A stretch of DNA of 64,000 nucleotides. Source: Sphingomonas adhaesiva. Lineage in GTDB: Bacteria; Pseudomonadota; Alphaproteobacteria; Sphingomonadales; Sphingomonadaceae. This document shows positions 7,239 through 17,231 of this stretch, one piece after another. The notes beneath the pieces were generated by a model, which saw nothing but the letters and a program-made list of their open reading frames with translations, was not told where the DNA came from and did no database searches. Positions within the stretch are counted from its first letter, which is position 1; each line of letters opens with the position of its first letter. Both the position numbers and the translations under genes were made by a program. Location of the stretch: assembly GCF_002374855.1 (NCBI RefSeq), contig NZ_NWVC01000002.1, forward strand, positions 248,001-312,000. The letters are read 5' to 3'.

Positions 7239-8090
7239 TTACGCCGCCTGCGGCATCACCGCCGCTTCATAGTCGCTTTCCGCCAGCCCGATCAGCGCGC
7301 GGTCGTCATGCTTCCACGGGTGGAAGCCAGGCAGGAAATAGGCAAGCCACACCCCCGCCATCGTGCGCGCCATGCCGGGGCGGCCGAACGCATACCACGC
7401 CATTCGCGCCCACACCTTCGGTCCGGTCAGCCCGTCCTGCCGCAACAGCTCGGCCATGCCGCGCGCGCGGCCCTTCAGGAACTGCCAGCTGGTCAGCCAC
7501 ATCACCAGCGACTTGACCCACCAGCGCCGAAGGCGCGGCCAGTCGCGCGTGGCGTGCAGCCAGGTGTCATACGCGACACCCTTGTGCTCGATCTCCTCGG
7601 CCGCGTGCCACAGCCACAGCGCGCGCGCCTGCGGGTCGGCGCCGTCCAGATGGCGCGGGTCGGCGATCAGCGCATGCGCCAGCATCGCGGTGAAATGCTC
7701 CAGCGCGCAGGTTGCCGCCAGGCTGCCGATCGGCGGCCTGCCCTTTGTCAGCGCCAGCGCGGCATCGACGTCGCGGTCGAGCAGCGTGGTGTCATAACCC
7801 TGGTCGGCGACATGGCGGTTGAACGCTACATGCTCGCGCGTGTGCAGCACTTCCTGCTTGATGAAGGCGTTGATCTCGCGCTCCAGCTTGGGCGGCGTGC
7901 CGTCGCGGAACCGGCGCACGCTGTCGACGAAGAAGCCCTCGCCCTTCGGGAACGTCACCGACAGCGCGTTGTAGAAGGCGGTCGCATAGGGATCGTCGTT
8001 CAGCCACCAGCGCCGCACCTGCCCGTCGCGGGCGAAGCGCCGGTCGCGCGGAGTGATCGTCAGGTCGGCGGGCGTGGTTGCTTTCGCCAC
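7239..8090 (-). CDS. PF10118-type metal-dependent hydrolase family protein
   Basis: A 283-residue protein of the family named metal-dependent hydrolase (PF10118), all-helical with conserved acid/His pairs: KQEVLHTREH, ALEHFTAMLAH and AAEEIEHKGVAYD. These resemble di-iron ligand helices, so an oxygenase or desaturase-like role is also possible; the true reaction is not established as far as I know. I place the start at a GTG (8090) because GGAGG lies five bases upstream of it; an ATG nine codons earlier has no such site. It is divergent from a TetR gene with a palindrome between them, suggesting repression by that TetR. Confidence 0.8.
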   Translation of the reverse strand: MAKATTPADLTITPRDRRFARDGQVRRWWLNDDPYATAFYNALSVTFPKGEGFFVDSVRRFRDGTPPKLEREINAFIKQEVLHTREHVAFNRHVADQGYDTTLLDRDVDAALALTKGRPPIGSLAATCALEHFTAMLAHALIADPRHLDGADPQARALWLWHAAEEIEHKGVAYDTWLHATRDWPRLRRWWVKSLVMWLTSWQFLKGRARGMAELLRQDGLTGPKVWARMAWYAFGRPGMARTMAGVWLAYFLPGFHPWKHDDRALIGLAESDYEAAVMPQAA

Positions 8091-8124
8091 GGAAACCTCC
8101 AGTAAGGGTAAGGACAACGAACAA

Positions 8125-8146
8125 TAACTGACAAGAGTGTAAGTTA
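8125..8146. promoter_or_regulatory. Palindrome between divergent PF10118 and TetR genes, likely operator
   Basis: TAACT at 8125-8129 and AGTTA at 8142-8146 form an inverted repeat with a 12-base spacer that itself contains ACAAGAGTGT. It sits in the only AT-rich patch of the 57-base gap, one base before the TetR start. TetR-type repressors usually bind such sites of 15-25 bases next to their own gene. Occupancy would block both promoters. Confidence 0.5.
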
Positions 8147-8147
8147 C

Positions 8148-8756
8148 GTGACCGCCACCGCGCTTTCAACCCCCCGCCGTCGCCTGACGCCCGAAGCGTC
8201 GCGCGACGCGGCGCTGGATGCGGCGCGTTCCCTGCTGGTCGAATCGGGGCCGCAGGCGGTGACGCTGAAGGCGGTGGCGGCGCGGATCGGGCGCACCCAC
8301 GCCAATCTGCTCCATCATTTCGGCTCGGCCGACGGCCTGCAAAAGGCGCTGATCGAGCGGATGGCGACCAGCATCGTCGGCACGATCCGCGACGCCGTCC
8401 ACCGCTCGCGCGCCGCGCGCGACCCGGCGGAGCTGGTCGACCTGGTCTTCGACGCGTTCGGCTGCAACGGCGCGGGCGCGCTGGCCGGGTGGATGATCCT
8501 GAACGGCAACCAGGACGCGCTCGACCCGATCCTGACCGCGATCCACGACCTGGTCGAGGATCTGTCGAAGGACGAGGATCGCCCCAACGTGCCGATCCGC
8601 GACGAAACGCTGCATCTGGTGCTGATGGCGCTGGGCGACGCGCTGCTGGGCGCCCCGATGGCCCGCGCGCTCGACCTCCCCCGCGACCGCGCCCGCGCGA
8701 TCGCGCGACAGATGCTGCTGGCGGACCATATCGACGGAACCACGCCGGCCACCTGA
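8148..8756 (+). CDS. TetR/AcrR family transcriptional regulator
   Basis: A 202-residue regulator starting at GTG. The DNA-binding domain is residues about 15-62: SRDAALDAARSLLVESGPQAVTLKAVAARIG followed by the recognition helix segment THANLLHHFGSADGLQKALIERM. The C-terminal ligand domain is unrecognised. It is divergent from the PF10118 gene and the shared 57-base gap holds a palindrome, so it probably represses itself and that gene. No strong ribosome-binding site is visible before the GTG. Confidence 0.87.
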   Translation: MTATALSTPRRRLTPEASRDAALDAARSLLVESGPQAVTLKAVAARIGRTHANLLHHFGSADGLQKALIERMATSIVGTIRDAVHRSRAARDPAELVDLVFDAFGCNGAGALAGWMILNGNQDALDPILTAIHDLVEDLSKDEDRPNVPIRDETLHLVLMALGDALLGAPMARALDLPRDRARAIARQMLLADHIDGTTPAT

Positions 8757-8813
8757 CGCCGGTCGCGCGATGGCCGCTTGCGCCCAAAGACAGCCCTGAC
8801 GGAGCGGCTCATT

Positions 8814-9161
8814 ATGTTTCGTGCGCTGATCAAATGGATGGATCGGGATTGGGCGAGCCGAAGATACAATTCGGTGTTCGCCTTCGCGCAGCGCCTTGTG
8901 TGGGGTGTACCAGTCTTCTTGAGCCTAGCGGCCATCGGCGCTCTTGAGAGTTTGGGCTTTTCGCACGACGGTCCGGTCGTTCTTAGCGTTCTTGCGCTCG
9001 GTGTCGCGGGGATGTTCACCATCATGCTCGTGTCCCTCTACCGCTGGGCGGCCGGTTACAGCCGTTCCGACTTTCAAGAGCGGGCAGCGGCGGAGCATCG
9101 AGAGCGAGTGTCCGCGCGGCAGGCCTTCTTCCGCCGTTGGTCGAAGCCGAACGGCAGCTAA
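8814..9161 (+). CDS. Small inner-membrane protein with atypical composition
   Basis: A 115-residue protein with two hydrophobic segments (VPVFLSLAAIGALESLGF, about 29-46, and VVLSVLALGVAGMFTIMLVSLYRWA, about 53-77) between charged ends. GGAG lies nine bases before the chosen ATG. Its DNA is clearly less GC-rich than either neighbour, with codons such as GTA, CTA, CTT and TTG that the neighbours avoid, suggesting recent acquisition. I do not recognise the family. It lies between the TetR gene and obg with no shared operon signal. Confidence 0.65.
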   Translation: MFRALIKWMDRDWASRRYNSVFAFAQRLVWGVPVFLSLAAIGALESLGFSHDGPVVLSVLALGVAGMFTIMLVSLYRWAAGYSRSDFQERAAAEHRERVSARQAFFRRWSKPNGS

Positions 9162-9241
9162 CCACCAAAACCAGCCACGGCACCACCCGTCGCCACCCCC
9201 CTGCACCCCGCGCCGCCCCCCACACTCCGATATCGCTTTAA

Positions 9242-10315
<1,074 letters not shown>

Positions 10316-10322
10316 CGCCCCC

Positions 10323-11471
10323 TTACCGCCAGCTGTTCAGCGCCGGCGCGTAGCGGTCCGGCAGGATGCGCAGCGGTGGCGGCGCGCCGAGAATCGCCCG
10401 CGCGCGTTCCAGCGTCGCGGCATCGTAATAGGGTTGCCGGAAACCCGGCTGAACGGTGACCAGCATCACCGATCCGACCGGCAGTCGTTCCAGATCGCGC
10501 CGCCACACGTGCGCCAGCGCCGTCGCGTCCTTCATGCAGATCGCCGCCCGTTCAAGCAGGACGCGATTGGGCGGCGGCGCGTAGCGGCGGCTTTCCGGCG
10601 CAGCGGCTTGGTCGATCCGCGCGAGCAACGCCGCCGCCTCCGCGGTCCTGCCCAGTCCGTGCAGCACGCAGGCGCGCACCGTGTCGAACTGCACCATCGC
10701 GCCCGGCACGACCTGCGCCCGCTTCGCCAGCGGCGCGAAGGCGTGCTCCGCACGATCGAAATGCCGTGATGCCGCCTCATAGCGACCCGCCATCGCCAGC
10801 ATCGACGCGGCCTGGAGATCGGCGTTGATCGCATAGGGGGACGCGTCCAGCCGCGCCGCCGCGTCGTCGAGCGTGGCCACGGCATCGTCGAGACGCCCCT
10901 GCTCGGCCTGCGCCCCCGCGATCGCCAGAGAGACGCTCGACCATTCGGAACGGTCCCATTCGCCCTTCAACGGGTTGGCGTCGCGCTCCTGCCGCAACAG
11001 CGCGATCGCCTCCGGCCACCGTCCGGCATCGCGCAGCGCGGTGGCATATTGCAGCAGCGCGCGCGTGCGGGTCCGGACCGCGCCCTGCGACGGCTGCCCC
11101 GCCCGCGCCCCGGCGCGGCCCGCCTCCCACGCGGCACGCGTCCGCGCGATCATCGCATCGCGCAGCAGCGACAGATCGTCCCCGGCCCAGCGGGTGATCG
11201 CCTCGTGCAGGAAGGCCAGCCGCTGGTCCGCCAGGATCGCGATGACCGGCGCCAGCGTATCGAGCGGGACACTGGTCCACGCCGCTCCCCCGGCCAGCGG
11301 CCGGTACCGCACGTCGCCAATGCCCTCCCCGGTCTGCAATTCGACCGCGCTGTCGACGCCGGCGATCTGCGCGGTACCGCGCACCGTTTCCGCCGAAACC
11401 GCTTGCGCCGACACCGCCCGCATCGCGATCGTGGCGACCATCCCGATCGCCGCCGTTGCCCCCCACCGCAT
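10323..11471 (-). CDS. Secreted helical-repeat (TPR-like) protein of unknown function
   Basis: A protein of 382 residues starting with a signal peptide (MRWGATAAIGMVATIAMRAVSAQA). The ATG at 11471 is chosen because this signal peptide starts there and GGGGGA precedes it; a longer frame adds 21 residues. The mature part has several helix pairs resembling tetratricopeptide repeats, e.g. ALLQYATALRDAGRWPEAIALLRQ and AIAGAQAEQGRLDDAVATLDDAAARL, at roughly residues 140-300. It is likely periplasmic. It lies antisense between obg and proB, only 7 bases from the obg stop. I cannot assign a function; protein-protein contact is the usual role of such repeats. Confidence 0.75.
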   Translation of the reverse strand: MRWGATAAIGMVATIAMRAVSAQAVSAETVRGTAQIAGVDSAVELQTGEGIGDVRYRPLAGGAAWTSVPLDTLAPVIAILADQRLAFLHEAITRWAGDDLSLLRDAMIARTRAAWEAGRAGARAGQPSQGAVRTRTRALLQYATALRDAGRWPEAIALLRQERDANPLKGEWDRSEWSSVSLAIAGAQAEQGRLDDAVATLDDAAARLDASPYAINADLQAASMLAMAGRYEAASRHFDRAEHAFAPLAKRAQVVPGAMVQFDTVRACVLHGLGRTAEAAALLARIDQAAAPESRRYAPPPNRVLLERAAICMKDATALAHVWRRDLERLPVGSVMLVTVQPGFRQPYYDAATLERARAILGAPPPLRILPDRYAPALNSWR

Positions 11472-11574
11472 TCCCGTATCCCCCCGACAGGCTGCGCGCG
11501 CGGCAATACGCCAGCGCCTTGGCCAGAAGTTCATCGTGGCACGCCGCGCGCACCCACGCTAGGCAGGCGCCGCC

Positions 11575-12678
11575 ATGTTGCTGTTCCCGCCTGCCGCCTG
11601 TCCGCGCCTGATCGTCAAGATCGGCTCCGCGCTGCTCGTCGATCCCGATGGCGGGGTGCGGCGGGCATGGCTGGAGGGGATCGCCGCCGATATCGCCGCG
11701 CGCGTCGCCGCCGGGCAGCAGGTGGCGGTCGTCTCGTCGGGGGCGATCGCGCTGGGCGCGCGGCGGCTGGGCCTGCCCAAGGGTGGGCGCGCCAGCCTGG
11801 AGGATGCGCAGGCCGCCGCCGCCGCCGGGCAGATCGCGCTCGCCGGCGTCTGGGCAGAGGTGCTGGGCGCCGTCGGGCTGACCGCCGCGCAGATGCTGGT
11901 GACGCTGGGCGACCTGGAGGAGCGGCGCCGCTACCTCAACGCCGCCGCCACGCTGAACCGGCTGCTGCAACTAGGCGTCGTCCCGGTCATCAACGAAAAC
12001 GATTCGGTCGCGACCGAGGAGATCCGCTTCGGCGACAACGATCGCCTCGCCGCGCGCATCGCGCAGGCGGCGGGCGCGGCGGGCGTGGTGCTGCTGTCCG
12101 ACATCGACGGGCTGTACGATCGCAATCCGGCGCTGCCCGGCGCGGTGCACATCCCGCGCGTCGAGCGGATCGACGGTGCGATCGAGGGGATGGCCGATCG
12201 CGGCTCCGCCTCCGGCATGGGATCGGGCGGGATGGTGTCGAAGATCGCCGCCGCGCGGATCGCCAATGCCGCGGGCGCGGGGCTGGCGATCGCTTCGGGG
12301 CGGATCGACCGGCCGCTGTCCACCGCGGCGCGCCACACCTTGTTCGTCGCGGCGCAGTCCGCCCCCGCGCGCAAGGCGTGGCTGGCCGGCGGGCTGACCG
12401 CGAAGGGCGCGATCCATGTCGATGCCGGCGCGGCGCGCGCGCTGGTCGACGGGCGCAGCCTGCTGGCGGCGGGCGCGACGCGGATCGACGGGCGTTTCGT
12501 GCGCGGCGATCTGGTCACGATCGAGGGGCCGGACGGAATCCTGGCGCGCGGGTTGTCGGAATATGATTCGGACGATGCCATGCGACTGCTCGGGCGCCGC
12601 AGCGACGATCATGCCGCGATCCTGGGCTATGCGCCGCGCAGCGCGCTGGTCCATCGCAACCACATGGCGTTGCTGTGA
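11575..12678 (+). CDS. proB: Glutamate 5-kinase
   Basis: A 367-residue kinase that phosphorylates glutamate with ATP in the first step of proline synthesis. The amino-acid-kinase domain begins RLIVKIGSALLVD, with the glutamate/proline loop [16 protein letters not shown] and VVPVINENDSVATEEIRFGDND, then GTGMGSGGM-like SGMGSGGMVSKIAAA. A C-terminal PUA domain occupies about residues 280-350. Both domains and length are normal. Its stop overlaps the following reductase start by four bases (GTGA), so the two are cotranscribed. proA is not in the window. Confidence 0.96.
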   Translation: MLLFPPAACPRLIVKIGSALLVDPDGGVRRAWLEGIAADIAARVAAGQQVAVVSSGAIALGARRLGLPKGGRASLEDAQAAAAAGQIALAGVWAEVLGAVGLTAAQMLVTLGDLEERRRYLNAAATLNRLLQLGVVPVINENDSVATEEIRFGDNDRLAARIAQAAGAAGVVLLSDIDGLYDRNPALPGAVHIPRVERIDGAIEGMADRGSASGMGSGGMVSKIAAARIANAAGAGLAIASGRIDRPLSTAARHTLFVAAQSAPARKAWLAGGLTAKGAIHVDAGAARALVDGRSLLAAGATRIDGRFVRGDLVTIEGPDGILARGLSEYDSDDAMRLLGRRSDDHAAILGYAPRSALVHRNHMALL

Positions 12679-13577
12679 TCCTGGCGATCACCGGCGGCAC
12701 CGGCTTCGTCGGTGCGCGGACGATCGACCAGGCGCTGTCGGCGGGACATACGGTGCGTGCGCTCGCCCGCCGCGAACAGCCCCCGCGCGACGGGGTGACG
12801 TGGATCGTCGGCACGCTGGCGGATCGCGACGCGCTGTCGGCCCTTGTCTCGACCGCCGATGCGGTGATCCACATCGCCGGCGCGGTCAACGCCCCCTCGC
12901 GCGCCGCCTTCGCCGCCGCCAATATCGACGGCACGCGCGCGCTGGTGGAGGCCGCGCGGGTCTGGGCGGTGGCGCGCTTCGTCCACGTCTCCTCGCTCGC
13001 CGCGCGCGAACCGGGGCTGTCGAACTACGGCTGGTCGAAGGCGGGGGCAGAGGACGTCGTGACCGCCAGCGACCTCGACTGGACGATCGTGCGCCCGCCC
13101 GGCGTCTACGGCCCCGGCGACATGGACCAGCGCGACCTGTTCCGCGCGGCCAAGCGCGGGCTCGTCCCCACCCCGCCCGCCGCCGGGCGGCTGTCGATCC
13201 TGCACGTCGACGATCTCGCGCGGCTGCTGCTGGCGCTGGCCGCCGCACCGGGGGACCATGCGATCTACGAGCCGGAGGATCCGTCCGGCGCGATGTCCTA
13301 TGCCGATTTCGCGCACGCGATCGCCGCCGGCGTCGGCGCCAGGGCGCGCGCGCTGCCGCTGCCCGCCGCGCTGCTGCGCGCCGCCGCGCGCGCCGACCGG
13401 CTGGTGCGTCGCGGGGCTGCGCGGCTGACCGCCGATCGCGTCGCCTACATGCTCCATCCCGACTGGACCGCCGCCCCCGCGCGCCGCCCGCCCCCCGCCC
13501 TATGGACCGCGCAGATCCCCACCGCGCAGGGCATGGCCGACACGGCATTGTGGTATCGCGCCCACGGCTTGCTATAG
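12675..13577 (+). CDS. Extended SDR (NAD-dependent epimerase/dehydratase), candidate ceramide reductase
   Basis: A 300-residue atypical extended SDR starting at GTG, overlapping the proB stop. The cofactor motif GGTGFVG is at residues 7-13; catalytic Ser106, Tyr118 and Lys122 lie in VHVSSLAA and YGWSK. Substrate-side loops are short. It is followed by an acyl carrier protein and serine palmitoyltransferase. In Caulobacter an NAD-dependent epimerase family protein near spt (CerR) reduces 3-ketoceramide, so this gene is a reasonable candidate for that step. That assignment rests on context only; an unrelated sugar or lipid reductase remains possible. Confidence 0.85.
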   Translation: MILAITGGTGFVGARTIDQALSAGHTVRALARREQPPRDGVTWIVGTLADRDALSALVSTADAVIHIAGAVNAPSRAAFAAANIDGTRALVEAARVWAVARFVHVSSLAAREPGLSNYGWSKAGAEDVVTASDLDWTIVRPPGVYGPGDMDQRDLFRAAKRGLVPTPPAAGRLSILHVDDLARLLLALAAAPGDHAIYEPEDPSGAMSYADFAHAIAAGVGARARALPLPAALLRAAARADRLVRRGAARLTADRVAYMLHPDWTAAPARRPPPALWTAQIPTAQGMADTALWYRAHGLL

Positions 13578-13619
13578 CGCCGCCCGAGAACCGCCGCATT
13601 TGCCGGCCACGGAGGCTCC

Positions 13620-13862
13620 ATGACCGACCGCACCGCCATCATCGACACGCTCAAGGCGCAGATCGAACCCTTCAACAAGAAGGGCATCACCGTGACCGAG
13701 GCGACCAGCTTCCAGGGCGACCTGGAATGGGATTCGCTGACCGTCATGGACTTCGTCGCCGCGATCGAGGACGAATTCGACATCATCATCACGATGAACA
13801 TGCAGGCAGAGATCGAGACGGTCGGCCAGCTGGCCGATGCGGTCGCCAAGCTGAAGGGCTGA
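13620..13862 (+). CDS. Acyl carrier protein dedicated to serine palmitoyltransferase
   Basis: An 80-residue acyl carrier protein. The phosphopantetheine attachment serine is S39 in LEWDSLTVMDF. It is acidic and lacks the DSLD.VELV form of the fatty-acid-synthesis carrier, instead having DSLTVMD. It lies five bases before the spt start. Sphingomonads are known to carry such a carrier gene directly upstream of spt, and it likely supplies long-chain acyl thioesters for condensation with serine. A phosphopantetheinyl transferase must be supplied in trans. Confidence 0.9.
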   Translation: MTDRTAIIDTLKAQIEPFNKKGITVTEATSFQGDLEWDSLTVMDFVAAIEDEFDIIITMNMQAEIETVGQLADAVAKLKG

Positions 13863-13867
13863 AGAGG

Positions 13868-15136
13868 ATGACCGAAGCGGGCCTTGCCGCCGACACGCTC
13901 CCCGCCGAAGCGCCCGTGGTGGCGCCGGAGCGCGACCTGTTCTCCAAGTTCGATCCGCTGATCGCGGAACGTGCCGCGCTGATGGCGTCGGGCGTGCGCG
14001 ATCCGTTCGGCATCGTCATGGAGCGCGTGCTCGGCCCGACCACCGCGGTCATCAAGGGGCGCGAGACGATCCTGCTCGGCACCTACAATTACATGGGCAT
14101 GACCTTCGACGCGGACGTGATCGCCGCGGGCAAGGCCGCGCTCGACCAGTTCGGCAGCGGCACCAACGGCAGCCGGATGCTCAACGGCACCTTCCGCGAC
14201 CATGTCGAGGCGGAGGAGGCGCTGAAGGAATTCTACGGCGCCGATCACGCGATGGTCTTCTCGACCGGATATCAGGCGAACCTGGGCACCATCTCGACGA
14301 TGGCGGCGCGCGGCGAATATGTCATCCTCGACGCCGACAGCCACGCCTCGATCTACGACGGCTGCAAGATGGGCGATGCGGAGGTCGTGCGCTTCCGCCA
14401 CAATTCGGTCGAGGATCTCGACAAGCGACTCGGCCGCCTGCCCGCCGAACCGGGCAAGCTGGTAGTGCTGGAGGGCGTCTATTCGATGCTGGGCGACATC
14501 GCCCCGCTGAAGGAGATGGTCGCGGTCGCGAAGAAGCACGGCGCGATGGTGCTGGTGGACGAAGCGCATTCGATGGGCTTCTTCGGCGAGCATGGCCGCG
14601 GCGTGTACGAGGAACAGGGGCTGCAGCTGGGCACCGACGTCGATTTCGTCATCGGCACCTTCTCCAAGTCGGTCGGCACGGTCGGCGGCTTCTGCATCTC
14701 CAACCATCCGAAGTTCGAGGCGATGCGCTTTTCGTGCCGCCCGTACATCTTCACCGCGTCGCTGCCGCCGTCGGTGGTGGCGACCGCCGCCACATCGATC
14801 CGCAAGCTGATGACCGCCGCGGACAAGCGCCGCCGGCTGTGGGACAACGCCCGCCAGCTGCACGGCGGTCTTACCGCACTCGGCTTCCGGCTGGGCACGA
14901 CCGCGCCGGATTCGGCGATCGTCGCGGTGATCCTCAACGATCAGGAACAGGCAGTGCTGATGTGGCAGGCGCTGTTGGAGGCCGGGCTGTACGTCAACGT
15001 CGCGCGCCCGCCCGCCACGCCCGCGGGCATGTTCCTGCTGCGCTGTTCGCTGTGCGCCGAACACACCACCGAACAGCTCGATCGCGTGATCGGCATGTTC
15101 GCCGCGGCGGGTAAAGCCGTCGGCGCGATCGGCTGA
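13868..15136 (+). CDS. spt: Serine palmitoyltransferase
   Basis: A 422-residue PLP enzyme of the alpha-oxoamine synthase family that condenses L-serine with an acyl thioester to 3-ketodihydrosphingosine, the first step of sphingolipid synthesis. The PLP lysine is K267 in GTFSKSVG. H159 (DADSHAS), D231 and H234 (VDEAHSMGFFGEHGRG) match the numbering of the soluble Sphingomonas paucimobilis enzyme. No membrane segment is present, as expected for the bacterial homodimer. GAGG precedes the ATG. It ends a likely proB-reductase-carrier-spt transcription unit. This gene is the strongest single marker that the host is a sphingomonad or close relative. Confidence 0.96.
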   Translation: MTEAGLAADTLPAEAPVVAPERDLFSKFDPLIAERAALMASGVRDPFGIVMERVLGPTTAVIKGRETILLGTYNYMGMTFDADVIAAGKAALDQFGSGTNGSRMLNGTFRDHVEAEEALKEFYGADHAMVFSTGYQANLGTISTMAARGEYVILDADSHASIYDGCKMGDAEVVRFRHNSVEDLDKRLGRLPAEPGKLVVLEGVYSMLGDIAPLKEMVAVAKKHGAMVLVDEAHSMGFFGEHGRGVYEEQGLQLGTDVDFVIGTFSKSVGTVGGFCISNHPKFEAMRFSCRPYIFTASLPPSVVATAATSIRKLMTAADKRRRLWDNARQLHGGLTALGFRLGTTAPDSAIVAVILNDQEQAVLMWQALLEAGLYVNVARPPATPAGMFLLRCSLCAEHTTEQLDRVIGMFAAAGKAVGAIG

Positions 15137-15178
15137 TCGGCTCTTCCCCGCAACAGGGCAACACGATACGCTGCGCCG

Positions 15179-17143
15179 GTGAACGACGTCGATAGTGCCG
15201 TGGCCCGTGGGGGGCTGGTATCGGCCTGGCGGACCATCACCCTGTCGGTGATGGCCTTGGCAGGCGCGGTGGTCCTTGCCGCGCTCGTCATCACCCTGGG
15301 CGAGGCGAACCGGCAACGCGACCGCGCGCTCGCGGCGCAGCGGCACAGCTATGACGTGATGATTCTGGCGCGCACGCTGCAGGGGACGATCGGCCGGTCG
15401 GAGGCATCGCTGGGCCGCTATGTCGTGTCCGGCGACCAGCAGCTGGGGCGGCTGTATTTCGAGGACTGGCGCCGCGCGGGCGAGACGATCAACCGGCTGG
15501 AAAAGCTCGCCGGCGACAATCCGACCCAGCGCGTGCACCTCGCCGACCTGCGCGCCGCCTTCCAGCAGCGCGGCGGCGAACTGGCCGCGACCGCGCTGGA
15601 AACGAACTACCGGCGCAACGACCAGGCGCTGTCGCGCTACTGGCAATTGCGCCAGACCGAATCGCTGGAGGCGATCAACGCCGCGCTGACCGGGCTGATC
15701 GCCGACGAACGCATGCTGCTGGAGGCGCGCACGTCGCAGGCGCTCGCCTCGGTCCGGCGGTCCACCACCATCGCCAAGGTGCTGGCGGTGTTCGGCGTCC
15801 TGCTGGTGCTGGGCGCGATCGCGATGGGCTGGATCATGGTCCGCGCGCTCGCCGATCGCGCGATCGCCCGCGCCGAGGCGGACGAGGAACGCGAGCGGGC
15901 CGACGAACTCGCCGCCGCCGTCGAACAGGCCACGGCCGAGCTGCGCGCGCAGGAGGCACGCCTGCGCCAGGTGCAGAAGATGGAGGCGGTCGGCCAGCTG
16001 ACCGGCGGCATCGCGCACGATTTCAACAATATGCTGGCGGTCGTTCTCGGCGGACTGGAACTGGCGCAGCGCCACCTGCTTCGCGATCCGGCGCAGGCCG
16101 CACGGCATCTGGACAGCGCGCACGAAGGCGCGCACCGCGCCGCCGCGCTGACCAGCCGGCTGCTCGCCTTCGCGCGCGAAACCGCGATCAATCCGGAGCC
16201 GATCTGCGCCGGTGCGCTGTTCTCGGGCCTGTCGGACCTGCTCAGCCGCACGCTGGGCGACGGCATCACCGTGACCTTCCACGACGACAGCCAGGGCTGG
16301 TGCACCCGTGCGGATCGCGTCCAGCTGGAGAATGTCATCGTCAACTTGGCGGTGAATGCGCGCGACGCGATGGAGGGGCGCGGCACCCTGTCGATCGCGG
16401 CGCGCTGCGCCAGCTTCGCGGCCGCGCACGGCCCCCGCCAGCCGGGCGACTATCTGGCGATCTCGGTGGCGGACACCGGCTGCGGCATCCCGCCCGAGGT
16501 GATCGAGCGGGTGTTCGAACCGTTCTTCACCACCAAGGCGGTCGGCAAGGGCACCGGGCTGGGCCTCAGCCAGATCTTCGCCTTCACCCAGGCGGTCGGC
16601 GGCGAGGTGTCGATCGAATCCAGCCCCGGTCGGGGCACGACCGTGTCGTTGCTGCTGCCGCGCGACGCCGCGGGCGTCAGCGCCCCGTCGATCGCGCCGC
16701 CCGCGCTCGCCCCCGTCCCCGCCGCGCCGGACATGGTCGACGTGCCCGCTCCATCGGAACTGGCCATCCTGGTGGTGGAGGACGATCCGCGCGTCCTGTC
16801 GGCGACCATGGGGGCGCTGCGCGAACTGGGGCATCACCCGGTCGAGTGCAACGATGCCGCGCACGCCGGCGACATGCTGGCCACGATGCGGCACGTCGAC
16901 CTGATCGTGTCCGACGTGCTGATGCCGTCGCTGACCGGGCCGGAAATGGTCGCCGTCCTGCCGGCCGCCTATGCCGGCGTGCCGGTGCTGTTCGTCACGG
17001 GGTTCGCCGGGGAAGCGGGCGGCGGGATCGACCTGGGCGGGCGCCCGGTGCTGCGCAAGCCGTTCACGCTCGCCGCGCTGGATCGCGCGGTACGCGGCGC
17101 CACCGCGGGCAGCGGGACGATCGAGCCGATCGCCGCGGAATAA
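15179..17143 (+). CDS. CHASE3-type hybrid sensor histidine kinase with receiver domain
   Basis: A 654-residue inner-membrane kinase. Membrane helices at about 20-40 and 198-221 enclose a periplasmic helical CHASE3-like domain. A coiled region (228-265) leads to the HisKA box with phospho-acceptor H280 in [11 protein letters not shown]. The ATPase domain has the N box near N385-N393, DTGCGIP at 432-438 and GKGTGLGL at 456-463. After an Ala/Pro linker, a receiver domain at about 527-645 has acidic EDD and phospho-acceptor D579 in VSDVLMP. No partner response regulator is adjacent, so its output is unknown. The start is a GTG at 15179 with no strong ribosome-binding site. Confidence 0.9.
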   Translation: MNDVDSAVARGGLVSAWRTITLSVMALAGAVVLAALVITLGEANRQRDRALAAQRHSYDVMILARTLQGTIGRSEASLGRYVVSGDQQLGRLYFEDWRRAGETINRLEKLAGDNPTQRVHLADLRAAFQQRGGELAATALETNYRRNDQALSRYWQLRQTESLEAINAALTGLIADERMLLEARTSQALASVRRSTTIAKVLAVFGVLLVLGAIAMGWIMVRALADRAIARAEADEERERADELAAAVEQATAELRAQEARLRQVQKMEAVGQLTGGIAHDFNNMLAVVLGGLELAQRHLLRDPAQAARHLDSAHEGAHRAAALTSRLLAFARETAINPEPICAGALFSGLSDLLSRTLGDGITVTFHDDSQGWCTRADRVQLENVIVNLAVNARDAMEGRGTLSIAARCASFAAAHGPRQPGDYLAISVADTGCGIPPEVIERVFEPFFTTKAVGKGTGLGLSQIFAFTQAVGGEVSIESSPGRGTTVSLLLPRDAAGVSAPSIAPPALAPVPAAPDMVDVPAPSELAILVVEDDPRVLSATMGALRELGHHPVECNDAAHAGDMLATMRHVDLIVSDVLMPSLTGPEMVAVLPAAYAGVPVLFVTGFAGEAGGGIDLGGRPVLRKPFTLAALDRAVRGATAGSGTIEPIAAE

Positions 17144-17231
17144 TCGCGAATTACGCTGCTGACGCGCGCCGCGCGCTTGCCTATAGCCGGGCGACCCCTG
17201 TTGCTGGCCCGTGGAGCGACCGCATCCGATC

